A program made the translations under genes and the position numbers. A DNA stretch of 64,000 bases from the NCBI GenBank assembly GCA_005281725.1, contig SSBO01000007.1:6061415-6125414 (forward strand), read 5' to 3'. Within the stretch, counting starts at the first letter, position 1. Each line of letters starts with the position of its first letter. Source of the DNA: Wuchereria bancrofti. Its lineage: Eukaryota; Nematoda; Chromadorea; Rhabditida; Onchocercidae. The notes under the pieces are model-generated. The model saw only the letters and a program-made list of their open reading frames with translations, had not been told where the DNA came from and ran no database searches. Of the stretch, positions 40,701-54,100 are shown piece after piece.

Positions 40701-42433
40701 ATTAATCCACTTCATTAATTCCAATTATTTATTTAATTCATTCCATTAATTTCCAAAACAAATCATTCCATCAATCTCCGCCATAATTTCCAATTATTTA
40801 ATTAATTCATTCTCATTACGGATTATTCATTATTAGTTTTCAATTATTTATTTAATTCATCATTCGTCATAATTTCCAGTTATTTAATTAATTCATTCCA
40901 TTAATTTCCAAAACAAATCATTCCATCAATTTCCGTCATAATTTCCAATTATTTAATTAATTCATTCTCATTACGGATTATTCAGTATTAGTTTTCAATT
41001 ATTTATTTAATTCATCATTCGTCATAATTTCCAATTATTTAATTAATTTATTCCACTAATTTCCAATTATCTTATTAATTCACTATGGCGGATTATTTAT
41101 TATTAATTTCCAATTATTTATTTTAATTACAGGTGTGCATTATTTAACATTAACATCGGTGCAATATAGTAATGAAGCAGGACCTGGGAAATGGTTACAA
41201 ATTGATCAAGAATTAGAAACACGAAATGGTCAAACAGTTGGAACAAGTCGTCCAACTGGACATTCAATTTTAGTTGACGTACGCTTCGAACTACCATATG
41301 GTTTCTTTTTTATTAAATTAAATTTTTTTTTTTTAATTAAATATTTCATTATTTATTATATACATATTCAATGAGTAAATATGTAACTATTAAAATTTAC
41401 TAAAATTTTTTACATATTTAATTAATGAATACGCCATTTTAATTTCGTAATGCTTTCGTATTAAAATTTTATAAATTTAACTTTTTTTATAAATTTTATA
41501 AACTCATTTTTTTTTTTTGACTTATCATAGTAAAATTGATTTATTAATGGAAATTTATTTTCGAAATTATATATATATTTTATACTTTTTAATTCATAAT
41601 TTGTTAAAACAAAAAGGTTTTTTTTATCATTTCTTTAATTACGATAGAGTAATTATTTTAATAGATTTTAATTACTGTTATAGTTTTAGCTAATTTTGAA
41701 ATAAAATTAATTTTATAAATTATAGAATTTTTGAAATTTGCATCATTGTTTGTAATTAATAATTTTTCTTGCTTTCGTTTATATTATTTTAAATTAAATT
41801 TTACTTCTCAATTTTCATTTTTACAATTAAATACAATTAATTAAAGTATTGCATATGCTTAAACGTTGCAAAGCATTAGAAAAAAAAGGAAAAAGAGGAT
41901 AGTTTTTTGAAATACTCAAAAATTTAGACAATAATTTAATTAATTTAAGAAGAAAAATTTTGTAAAATTTCTACTAGTGATAAATGATATGATATGAATG
42001 ATTGCTTGATAAGAATAAAATATAATTCAAAATACAACATTTCAATTTCTTTTTTTTTCTCTGTTTCTTTTTCATTTTTCAGTTTTCAATTTCGTTTTTT
42101 TTTTTTTCATTTCTATTTAATTTTTATAGCAATATTTTTATGAAAGCGAAAAGAGGAAAAAGATTATGAATTGCTTAAAAAATTGCTTATATTTTTTTTT
42201 AATTTTTTTTTTTGATAAGCTTATAACATGCAACATTGATCAATCATTGTTAAATTTAAATGATAGCTTTCCATTTTATCCTTACAAAATTTTCTTTTTA
42301 TTTCTTATGCATCAAATTTATCTTTCCCATATTTCAATCCTAATTTTTATTTGATATTCAAAAAAAAAAAAAATTATGAGATTTCTTTAAAATTACCTAT
42401 TTGAATAAAAATATTATTAATTATTATTAATTA

Positions 42434-42477
<44 letters not shown>

Positions 42478-44951
42478 GAATATCGTATGCATCAAATTCA
42501 TCTTTTCCATATTTTAATTCCAATTTATGTTTTCAGTGAAAAAAAAAAAATTATGACATTTCTTTAAAATTGGATAACTATTTGAATAAAAGAACTAATT
42601 ATTATTGAATATCATATGACCAAATTTATCTTTTCTATATTTCAATTCCAATTTTTATAGTTATTTGAATAAAAATATGATTATTACTGATTATCGTTGT
42701 AATTGCAAGAAAAATTGCAAGCATTAAATCGTCTCATCGAAATTGGTGTTAGTTTTTTTTTTTTTTGTTTTTTGTTTTTTAAACTTTTCCATCTTATCTT
42801 AATTTTTAATTAATTTAGCAATTAATTATTCAAAAGAAAAAGAACAAAAACATAAATTTAAATTTCAGAATAAAAAAAAAAATTATGAATATGTATCAAA
42901 ATTACTTCACTCTTATCGAAGTATTTATAAGAATTATCTTTTCGACGTGCAATATTTGCCATAAAGCATTAAAACTTAAAAATTTTGTGATTTAAAATTT
43001 AATTTTAAATAATTTGAATTGTATATTTGGAAAGAAAATTTAACTTATTTAATGAAAATGAAATGGTTGTATTTTTTTATTCTTTTTTTTTGTTTTTGTT
43101 TAAATTATTTAGAAAAAGGGAAAAATAAAAAGATAAAATTTTCTTTGAAAATATTTTGACAAATCAAATATTTGGTTTAAAATATGTGCGAGAATGAAAA
43201 AAAAAANTATATATATATATATGAAATCTAGAATATATATAAATGATATTAATTTAAATTAATTATTATAATTTTAATTTTTGCAAATAAAATGATTAAC
43301 TTTTTTACAGATGCACAAGGCGCTAATGCGGAAGAATTGCAAGAAAAATTGCAAGCATTAAATCGTCTCATCGAAATTGGTGTTAGTTTTTTTTTTTTTT
43401 GTTTTTTGTTTTTTAAACTTTTCCATCTTATCTTAATTTTTAATTAATTTAGCAATTAATTATTCAAAAGAAAAAGAACAAAAACATAAATTTAAATTTC
43501 AGAATAAAAAAAAAAATTATGAATATGTATCAAAATTACTTCACTCTTATCGAAGTATTTATAAGAATTATCTTTTCGACGTGCAATATTTGCCATAAAG
43601 CATTAAAACTTAAAAATTTTGTGATTTAAAATTTAATTTTAAATAATTTGAATTGTATATTTGGAAAGAAAATTTAACTTATTTAATGAAAATGAAATGG
43701 TTGTATTTTTTTATTCTTTTTTTTTGTTTTTGTTTAAATTATTTAGAAAAAGGGAAAAATAAAAAGATAAAATTTTCTTTGAAAATATTTTGACAAATCA
43801 AATATTTGGTTTAAAATATGTGCGAGAATGAAAAAAAAAACCACTCGAATTTTGAAAAAAAGAAAAGAATGAAAAATTTCTGACGTAAATATGATTTAGT
43901 GGCTCTTTTTTTTTTTTGAATATAAATAAATAATTTATGATTTGAAATTTATTTTTAAACATGAAAAAAATATCTATAATATTTTGTTTTTTTCGAAATA
44001 TTTTTTAACAAACGCTTACATTTTCTTTTTAATTGTTTTTTTTTTTGATCATTTAATTGGCGTTCAGTTTTTGCTTTAATTGTATTATCAACGTACGTGT
44101 ATCGTACACGTGTGTTTTACACGCGATCATTTGAATACGAATTGAATAAGAATTCAAAGCATTTTCATGCGTTTAAATATATTCATCTTCAAAAAAAAAA
44201 AAAACGAATAAATTTGGTAAGAAAAAAGTTTGGAAGATCGAGAGAGAGAGAAAGAAAAAAAGAAAAAATGTTTGATAAAATAAAATTAAAAAAACAGAAA
44301 AAAAAGTGGAAAAACTCGAAAAAAGGTAAATATACTAAATATTCTTTTTAAATTTTTTCAAATTTTATTTTTCTATTTTTTTTCTTTCTCTTAAATTTTA
44401 CTTTTTTATTTCATCTTTCTGCTATAAGCCTTTTTTTTAAGAAAAATCAAAAAGAAATGAAATGAAATGAAACAAAAAACAACAACAAACAAACAAGCAA
44501 AAATGTACTTTTGCAATTTTTTTTTTTGTTCTTTTTTCCTTTTAAGCTATTTAAGGAAATGAAAATGAATCAAAGAAGCAATCTATTTTAGATAAAAAGA
44601 AAAAAAAATACAAATTGTCAGTTTTAAACTAACAAATGACAAAAAAAAAAAAAAAGAAAAGAATAAAGAAAAAAGAAAACAAAAATTAAAGATAAATAGC
44701 AATCTTTTCTTCTTTTTTTTTTTTCAATTTCCTTTTATTCACATTTTATCTCTTTATCCTTTTATCATATCATTATAATTAAAAGGAGTTAAATAAAGCT
44801 ATTATTTAGATTGTAATTGAAAATAAATCAAAATGATATATTTTAAATCAAAAATGAATCGAAATGCTATATGTAAGTAGAAATGCTATATATAGAATGG
44901 AATATGGAATATGTGTTATATATGAGTTGCTTATTTCTAATTATCTGAAAC

Positions 44952-44983
<32 letters not shown>

Positions 44984-45116
44984 ATAGCGATGGATCGATT
45001 AATTAATTAATTAATTAATTAGTTAGTTGATGAATTGATTGTTTTACATCAGCAAAATGAAGAAGCTACAATTTTATCGTATGATAGCAGTAGATTTTTT
45101 TACAGTAAATATAAAA

Positions 45117-45147
<31 letters not shown>

Positions 45148-48100
45148 AATTAAGGGTATAAGTTTTTTTGTAGTTGTTATCAAATTAAATATTATCATAT
45201 CACCAAAGATAAAATAGTACCAAATGATAAAAGAAAAAGTTATGACTATTTAATTACTTTATACGAGCCAACTCTCAATACATGAAGCGAAATTTTTTTT
45301 TTTTTTTTAATTTAAAAATTCTCAAGTGTTTAACTGTCATGCTAGAATTATAATTTACAATATTGGGAAAAAGCAGAAAAAAAATTGAAATAAAATTTTA
45401 TTTAAGATAAAAATTTTAATATTTACATTATTTCATATATTAAATTATTATTTTTATTGATAAATTGATTACTTTTTCTGCTTTTTTAAACTGATTTCCT
45501 TGTTTTTTTTTATTTCATTTCTTGTTTCTTTTTCTTTCTGTCTTTGTCCCTCTCTCTCTCTCTCCCATCTTCCTCTCTCCTCGTTTCAATTACATTGAAA
45601 TAACAACATAAATTTCAAAAATCGTTTTTTTTTTTTTTGAATTTCCTCTCATTATAAAATATTTGCTAATAATAAAAAAATATTTTTCCAAATTTTGTTT
45701 TACAGAAATTTCAACGAAATTAATCGTTGCAAAATGCATAAATAATAATAATAATTAATAATAACAATAATAATAATAACATAATAATAAGAGTAAGAAT
45801 AAATAATAATATTTTTTCATAATAAATAATAGTAATAATAATAATAATAACTAGTACCGATAATAATAACAATAAAATAAATAATAATAATAGTAATAAT
45901 AATAAATGAAAATGAATTTGCATGCAATTTCCACATTTTCCACTCAAAAATGCACTTCAATTTTTTCATTTTTTTTTTTCTTCTTAAAAAATAACAAAAA
46001 AAGTTTTGAAAAAAGGAAAAAATTAGGAGAAAAAAATGTTCAAAAACTATTATTATTACTATTACTATTATTATTGGTACTTTGTGATTTTGTTATTTAT
46101 AAATGTTTACTTCCATTCTTTTTTTTCCTTTCAAATTTGAAGGATATTTGTGAGCAAAAAAAAAAAAGAAAATTTGAAGCAAAATTTTTTCTGAAAGAAG
46201 GAAATAAAATTTATTTTTTTTTTTAAAATAATTTTTTAAAATAGAAAAAAAAAAATTATTAGAACATATAAAGCAAATAATTATCATAATTAATATTAAA
46301 TAATTATTAATACTAACTTGTTGTTTCTTATTTTTTTTTTTTAGTAAGGCTACTTTCTTCCGATTAGTTTCAATTTTTATGTAATTCCAATTGAAATGAA
46401 AAAAAAAAACTGAAATCATGAAAAATTAAATTGAAAAAAGTGAAATGATGAAAAATTGAATTGTATGTTGTTAGAATGATTTTTTATTTTTGTTAATTTG
46501 TGAAAAAAAATCAATTGACAGATAATTTATTTGCAGCTTAAAATTTTTTATGGAAAATTATCTAACTGAACGGAAATTAAATTTGGTTAAATGTAGAAAT
46601 ATTTTATCTTTTTGATTATTTAAAATGGAATTTACTCACTTAATTTAATCGACAAATCCGCTTGCGCTCATCAATCAAAACAAATGAAAATGGAAAAATT
46701 TTTGATAATCATATTTCCTCTTTTTTTTTAGCTACGGGAAAGAGGGAAAAATGGAAAAAAAATTAAGCGATCAATAATTTTAATTTTAAATTTTAAAACT
46801 CTAACTATAAATAACAAAATGATTAGATATAAATTATAATTAGAAATGATTATACTATTATCGAAATTTACTGTTAAACTTTTCCAATATTTTTTTCTTT
46901 TTTAATTTTTGCTTTATTTATATTATTAATGTAAAACTTACAATTGCTTTTATTTTCTTTCGTTCGATTTTTTCATTCATTCATTTTTTTTGTTTTGCAT
47001 TTTATCAAATGATTAATTGACTGATAAATCGACAGATTGATTGATTGACTGCTTGATTACTTCATTAATTAATTAATTAATTAACTAATTAATTAAATCA
47101 CTTCATTTTTGTAACAAACGATCTTTAAAAAATTTTGTTAAATATGAGTAATTTATGAAATATTTGATAAAAATGAGAACACATTTTTTTTTTTAATGAA
47201 ATGTTTAGCAAATAGATAACAATTCATTGTGATATTTGTTATTTTATGAGTAATTAGTGAGGTATTTAAATGAGTTACTTTCTTTTTCTTTTTTTTTTCT
47301 AAGATAAATGACATAGGTATGTCTTCAATTTTATTTTTATTTCATTTTAAAATTAAAAAAATTTTATCGTTGTTCTTTTGTTCTCGAAAGAATTATTATG
47401 CAAGCTTAATAATGATAATGATTTGTAAATGATTAATAATTGTTTATTAATAATCTATTGATAACTAATAATTTCAAGTCTGATTATGATAACGAGTTAT
47501 AATTGATTGATAACATAATCTTAATCGTGATAATAAGTTGTAGACGATTAATAATTTCAACATTAATAATGATAATGACCTATAGATTATTGATAGCTTC
47601 AAGCTTGATTCAAGCGTGATAACGAGTTATAATCGATTGATAACATAATCTTAATCCTGATAATAACTTGTAGACGATTAATAATTTCAACATTAATAAT
47701 GATAATGACTTATAGATTATTGATAGCTTCAAGCTTGATTATGATAACGAGTTATAATTGATTGATAACATAATCTTAATCGTGATAATAAGTTGTAGAC
47801 GATTAATAATTTCAACATTAATAATGATAATGACCTATAGATTATTGACAGTTTCAAACTTGACTGTGATAACGAGTTATAATCGATTGATAACAATCTT
47901 AATCGTGATAATAACTTGTAGACGATTAATAATTAAGTTAATTATGATTTATGACTTATTTATTCCTTTTTACATATCGTTTTGTATTTATTCATTTTCC
48001 ATCCATTCATCTCTAAAATTTCATAATTTCAGGATCAGTGGCAAGAAGAACGTGCTCCATTAACACGTTGTAAGTTTTAATTCTTCAAATTTATTTGCAT

Positions 48101-51100
48101 TAAAAAAATTTGATTATAGTTTCTTTAGCAACAACAAGGAAATTTATATGTATAAAAAAAGGAGTAGGAGAGAGAGAGAGAGAGAGAGAGATCGAAATTA
48201 TTAGCATTTATTTTTCTTTTCGAACTTTTTCCAACAAAAATTTTATTTTCATTCTTTGCAAAGAAAAAAAAAAAGAATAAATAATTTCATCAAACAAAGA
48301 ATAATCACTAAGTGTTTAGCAATGATTTCTTCAAAATTTATCTTCATTGTAATTATAATAAATTTTATTATTATTATTTATTCAAATCAAAAAAAAGGGA
48401 AAAAATTTGTTTTATCAATTTTTAATTTGAAATCAATATAAAGATATTTGTGTTCAATAAAAAAGGAAGTAATTAATTAATTAATGACATGTAAATATTA
48501 AATTTGTAAGTGAAATTTTATCAATTTTAAAACTTAAACCACAAAATTTTAAAATTTTATATCTTTTTTATTTGCTTGCATCCAAGATTAATAAATATAA
48601 GGCTCCTATTCCTTTTTCTTTTTTTTTAAAAAAATATAAAAAAATAAAACAAAATAAAAATTGCTTTTATTTCAGTCAGCAAATAGACTGGCAATATATT
48701 AAATATTTGTCAAAATTGTTGACAATTGTCGAAAAAAAAAAAATCCTCTAATTTCAACTAAAAGTAAATTTCGAGCATCTCATCGTTATAATCTGCTAAT
48801 GTTGAAATCTTTTTCTCATTTTTTAAAAAAACAAAATTTCTGCTTTTGTTTTAACTTGAAAAAAAAAAGGAATTTGAAAATTATAATATATTCATCGATT
48901 AATTTGAATTAGAAGAAGAAATTTAAATTTCAAAATCTGTTATTTTTTTTTTCTTTCAAAATCTGCTATTTTTTTTCTCTCTTTCTAATGTAATTTCAAT
49001 AATAATTAGATAGTATTTTTGAAGCTATCAAATTTAATGATAATTAGAATCATTTATTGAAGGAAATACTCTTTACTTAAGACAAATTTAACAGAAATAA
49101 AAAAAAAAACATTCGTAGAAATTTTAATTTGTCGTTAAAAAAAAAAAAATTTCTGATAACTTACTAAAGTTCTTTGTATTTTTTTTTCATCATTGAAAAT
49201 AGATAGAATATTTTGCTAATTGATAATAACTGATATCATTTTATTATCATTATCATTTGCTTAAAATGAAATGATTAAAAAAAAAAGAATTTATTGTTAA
49301 CATATAATTTTGATTTTTTTGCTGTTATTTACAATTTTTTAATTTATTTGAAAATTAAAACAAAGATTTGTCCTTTTTATTTCTTTTTTTTTCAAATTCA
49401 GAAACATATATTAGAATGTGTAATTTATTTAAATTCAAATCTGTTACTTTAATTTTTCCCTTTCTTTTTTTTTCATTCATTATTCAAATTTCATTTGCTT
49501 TGCTTTTTTTTTCCTTCATCTTTTTCTTACTTTTCCGGTTTTTTTCTCTCTTTTCATTTTCCGTTTTTATTTTCCGTTTTTTTTTTCTTTTACAGCTGGT
49601 ATTTCGGAAGATTCTGATTATACATCAGATGTATCATTTCCTGTCCATCATCCAAATAGTTCGGCACATCAATGGTACAGTCATTTGCATCAAAATAAAC
49701 GACACCAACGACAATACGACAAGAATCTTTTACCATTTGAACAGGTAATTTTAAAAGTACAGAAAAATAAATAAATAAATTTCGATTAATATGTTAATTA
49801 ATATGATTAATTAATTTCAATCAATTTTAAATCCTAGAAATGGAATTTATTTTCATTAATATTAGAAATGACATTTACTTTCATTGATATTAGAAATGGA
49901 ATTTTCTTTCATTAATATTAGAAATCGTATTTATTTTCACTAATATTAGAAATGGAATTTATTTTCATTAATATTAGAAATGGAATTTATTTTCATTAAT
50001 ATTAGAAATGGAATTTTCTTTCATTAATATTAGAAATCGTATTTATTTTCACTAATATTAGAAATGGAATTTATTTTCACTAATACTAGAAATGGAATTT
50101 ATTTTCACTAATATTAGAAATGGAATTTATTTTCATTAAAATTAGAAATGGAATTTGTTTTCATTAATATTAGAAATGGAATTTATTTTCATTAATATTA
50201 GAAATTGAATTTTCTTTCATTAATATTAAAAATCGTATTTATTTTCATTAATATTAGAAGTGGGATTTATTTTCACTAATATTAGAAATGGAATTTATTT
50301 TCAATAAAATTAGAAATGGAATATACTAATGGAATTCATTAATGTAGAAATAGGATTTATTTAATAAAAAACTTTTTTTTTTTACATTTTAATCAATTTC
50401 AACTCATTCGCTAATGTTAGAAGTGGAATTTATTTAATAAAATCTTTTTTTTTTTTCTTGTTATCCATTAAATCGCAATTTACAAATGCTTTGCGTCAGA
50501 AAATTTAATTTAAAAAAAATAGGGAATTTTTTTTTTGAAACATATGAGAAATTATTTAAAATCAAAAGAAAAAAATCGCAGGAAATCATATAAATTTAAA
50601 AATATAGAAGAAAGAAAAAGGTATTTTAAAATTTAAGAAAAGGAAAAAAGAATGAAAAAATTTAAAGCTAAAAGAAGTATAAGGTAATTATTTAAATTTT
50701 AAAAATGAAATAGTAATGAAGAAGAAAATTATTTCAAATTGAAAAAAGCGAATAAGTGGAATTACTAAAAAAAAATTTTTTTCAATAAAAAAAGAGGAAA
50801 AAATTTTTACCGTTTGCTATTTTGATTTCATTTATTTCTTTTTTCAATTTAAAATAATTTTTTTTTCTCTCCATAATATTTGCCATGTAAGAGATAAGAT
50901 TTTAAGGCTTTATTTATCAGTAAAGCTTTATTTATCAGTTAATCAATATCCCCGCTATGGGCGGGTATACCAGAGAATATTAATCAGTTATCACTTCATT
51001 CATTTATCTATCTAATTTATCTTTATACTTAACATTTTTTTTCTTAAAATTTTATATTAAGTTTCCGCTATTAGTTAAATAGATTTTTATTTTTATTTTT

Positions 51101-54100
51101 TGGTTCTTAAAATTATTGTTTCTGAAATTTTTTAAAAAATTTTGCTTTTTTTTTGCTCTTTTATTTTGTTAAAATAATTTTACAATTTTTGATTCCATTT
51201 TTTTGAAATTCTTCTCTTTAGATTATGATTATAAATAAATTACAGTTATCATTATTGCTATTATTAGTATTTGTTATTATTGTTGTTATTATTCATTATT
51301 ATAATTTTATAATTATTATTATTGTTAATATTATCGTTACTTATTAATTATTATTACTACTGCCATCCTCGAATTTTTTTTTGTTGTTCAGAAGGAATTT
51401 TCTTTTCTTTTTCGTCTAATTTTTTGGAATTGAAATGATTATTTTCCATTTAATGATTAGTTACGTTTAATTTTTAATTTTTTTTTTTTTTGAAAAATAG
51501 TGGCAGCAATAAGCATTAATTATTAATTATCCCATGAACAGATATTACAGGCAAGTTATGAAGATGAAGAAGATGCTTATCGACAACAATTCTATCCAGA
51601 TGATAGTGAACAAGTTCAAAAATCAAGTTTGTTAAATTTTTTCCTTTAAACTAAAATTAAAATTGATTAAAGCAAAAAAAAAGATGGAAATGTAAATGAA
51701 AAAGGAAATTTTTATCTATTAAATGAAGTAATTAAATAATTCTATTAATTAAATGAAACCATTATAATATTGTAAAATAATTATAAAAAAAAAACAAATA
51801 AATAAATAAAAATTTATAAAATAAAGAATTAAAAAAAAAAGAAAAAAAAGGATTTACTCTAACTTTTTCTAATATTAATTGATAGCTATTATTTATGCAA
51901 ATTTATTCAATAAAACTATTTTTGCTTTCAAAATCTTTCATCTTTTTAATCTCCGTTATCTTTACAAAATCACAACTTTTCCTCTCTCTCCCTCTCTCTC
52001 TCTCTCTCTTTCTTCCTCCCTCTTTAATTATTTCCAATTTCCAAATAACTCACAAACTATCATCGATCAATAACAATTCATTCATGCATTTAATTACTTC
52101 ATTACTTTCTTATTCACTCATTTGTTTTAATTTAAATTACTTCTCATTTTAATTTACACTTCCAAATGATATACGCTAATTTTTTTTACATTCGATCAGT
52201 TTTACTTTCTCTTTTTTTTCCTCCTCCTTTTCCTCCCACTCTTCCTCCTCCTCCTCCTCCTTTTCCTCCTATTCCTTCTCCTTTTACTCTTATTCCTCCT
52301 CCTTTTCCTCCCACTCTTCCTCCTCCTCCTCCTCCTTTTCCTCCTTTTACTCCTATTCCTTCTCCTTTTCCTCCCACTCTTCCTCCTCCTCCTCCTTTTC
52401 CTCCCACTCTTCCTCCACCTTTTCCTCCTATTCCTTCTTTTACTCCTTTTCCTCCTCTTTTTCCTCTTCCTCCTCCCATTCCTTTTCTTTTTACTCCTTT
52501 TCCTCCCCCTTTTCCTCCCACTCTTCCTCCTCCCATTCCTCCTCCTTTTCCTCCCACTCTTCCTCCTCCCATTCCTTTTCCTTTTACTCCTTTTCCTCCC
52601 CCTTTTCCTCCCACTCTTCCTCCTCCTTTTCCTCCCACTCTTCCTCCTCACATTCCTTTTCCTCCTCCTTTTCCTCCCACTCTTCCTCCTCCTTTTCCCC
52701 CTATTCCTCCTCCTTTTCTCCCTTTTCCTTCCTCTTTTCCTCCTCCTTTTTCCCTTTCCTCTTCCTCTTTCCTCCCACTCATTTTCTCCCCTCTCTCTTT
52801 TTTTTTGCTTTTTTTTAAAGACAAAGATTTCTTCCTCATTTTTTATTCAAAAAATTATCAGTCCTATACTACCTCTTTATCCTTCTCCTTTTGTTTTTTT
52901 TTCCTTTCTCTCTTTTTTCTTGTCATACATCACAGTCACATTTATTCTTGACGATGTCACTTTCTTCTCTTTCCATTTCTTATTTGTCAATTATTTTTTA
53001 ATTGCTACGAATATCTTCTAGACACCGACACACCCACACACACCTACACATACATACATACATACATGCATGCATGTACGCATACATATTTTTAATTGAA
53101 ATTTAAATTTCATCATATACCATAATTTATTAATATTTCTTCATATAATAATAATAACAAATATCATATATTAGTTGAAATTAATATTAAAATGAAAGAA
53201 AAAAAATTTTCTCTTTTCTTTGGCATGAAGTAAAACTTTTAAAATTTTATTTTATAATTAATTATTAATTAAAACTTTTCAAAATTTAATTTTCTAAAGC
53301 TAACAATTATTAATAGAAATGATGTAGAAAAAAAGATTTTTTTTTCTGATTAATTTTTAATTTCTTTTCTTTTTTTTGTTACAAGAATGTTATTTGAAAT
53401 CTATTTTAAATCCATTTACTATTTATTGGAAATACATTTCATTTTAATTTAATCATTTAATTGTGTCATTTAGTGGCTTTGTAAATGTTCTCAGAGATAA
53501 TTGAATTTCTTTTTTTTTTTTTTTGTTTTTATAAATTTTGAATGAATGGTAAATTTTAGTTGAATATTATGATGATATGCTTGGATATTCAACGGAAGTA
53601 AACGCTTCATTATCACGTCATCAATATTCACGTGAAACCGTAAGACAAGAATCCATGTTACGTAATGTTTATAATGTTGAAAATATTGATGAATATGATC
53701 GTTCCGAGAGGAATCGAAATAGTTTAAAGTCATTTTTTTTTCTTGCATTTCACGTTTTTCCTATAATTTTTTTTTCATTTAATTGTAAATATTAAATTAT
53801 GTTTTGATATTTAATTGTTATTAATTATAAATATTAAATTATATTTCGATATTTAACTGTTATTAATTATAAATATTAAATTATATTTTGTTACTTAATT
53901 ATTATTAATTATAAATATTAAATTATATTTTGATATTTAATTGTTATTAATCATAAATATTAAATTATATTTTGATGAATTTATTAAAAATTTAAATCAA
54001 TAGTTTTTGGGAACTATGTATTAAAATATTGTTTTAAAATTTACAAGAAGTAACAAAAAATATTATTTGTTATAAACAAATTAATGCTAATTCAATTAGT

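Noticed and set aside
44097..44351. 84-codon Lys/Arg-rich frame
   Set aside because: Mostly A-rich low complexity without splice phase to UNC-13 exons; kept only as a finding because of the hairpins at its start.
52166..52951. 261-codon proline-rich open frame and overlapping Gly/Lys/Arg-rich frames on the other strand
   Set aside because: All lie in the G-free pyrimidine repeat. Lack of G removes stop codons, the frames are repeat translations, and the tract sits within an UNC-13 intron.
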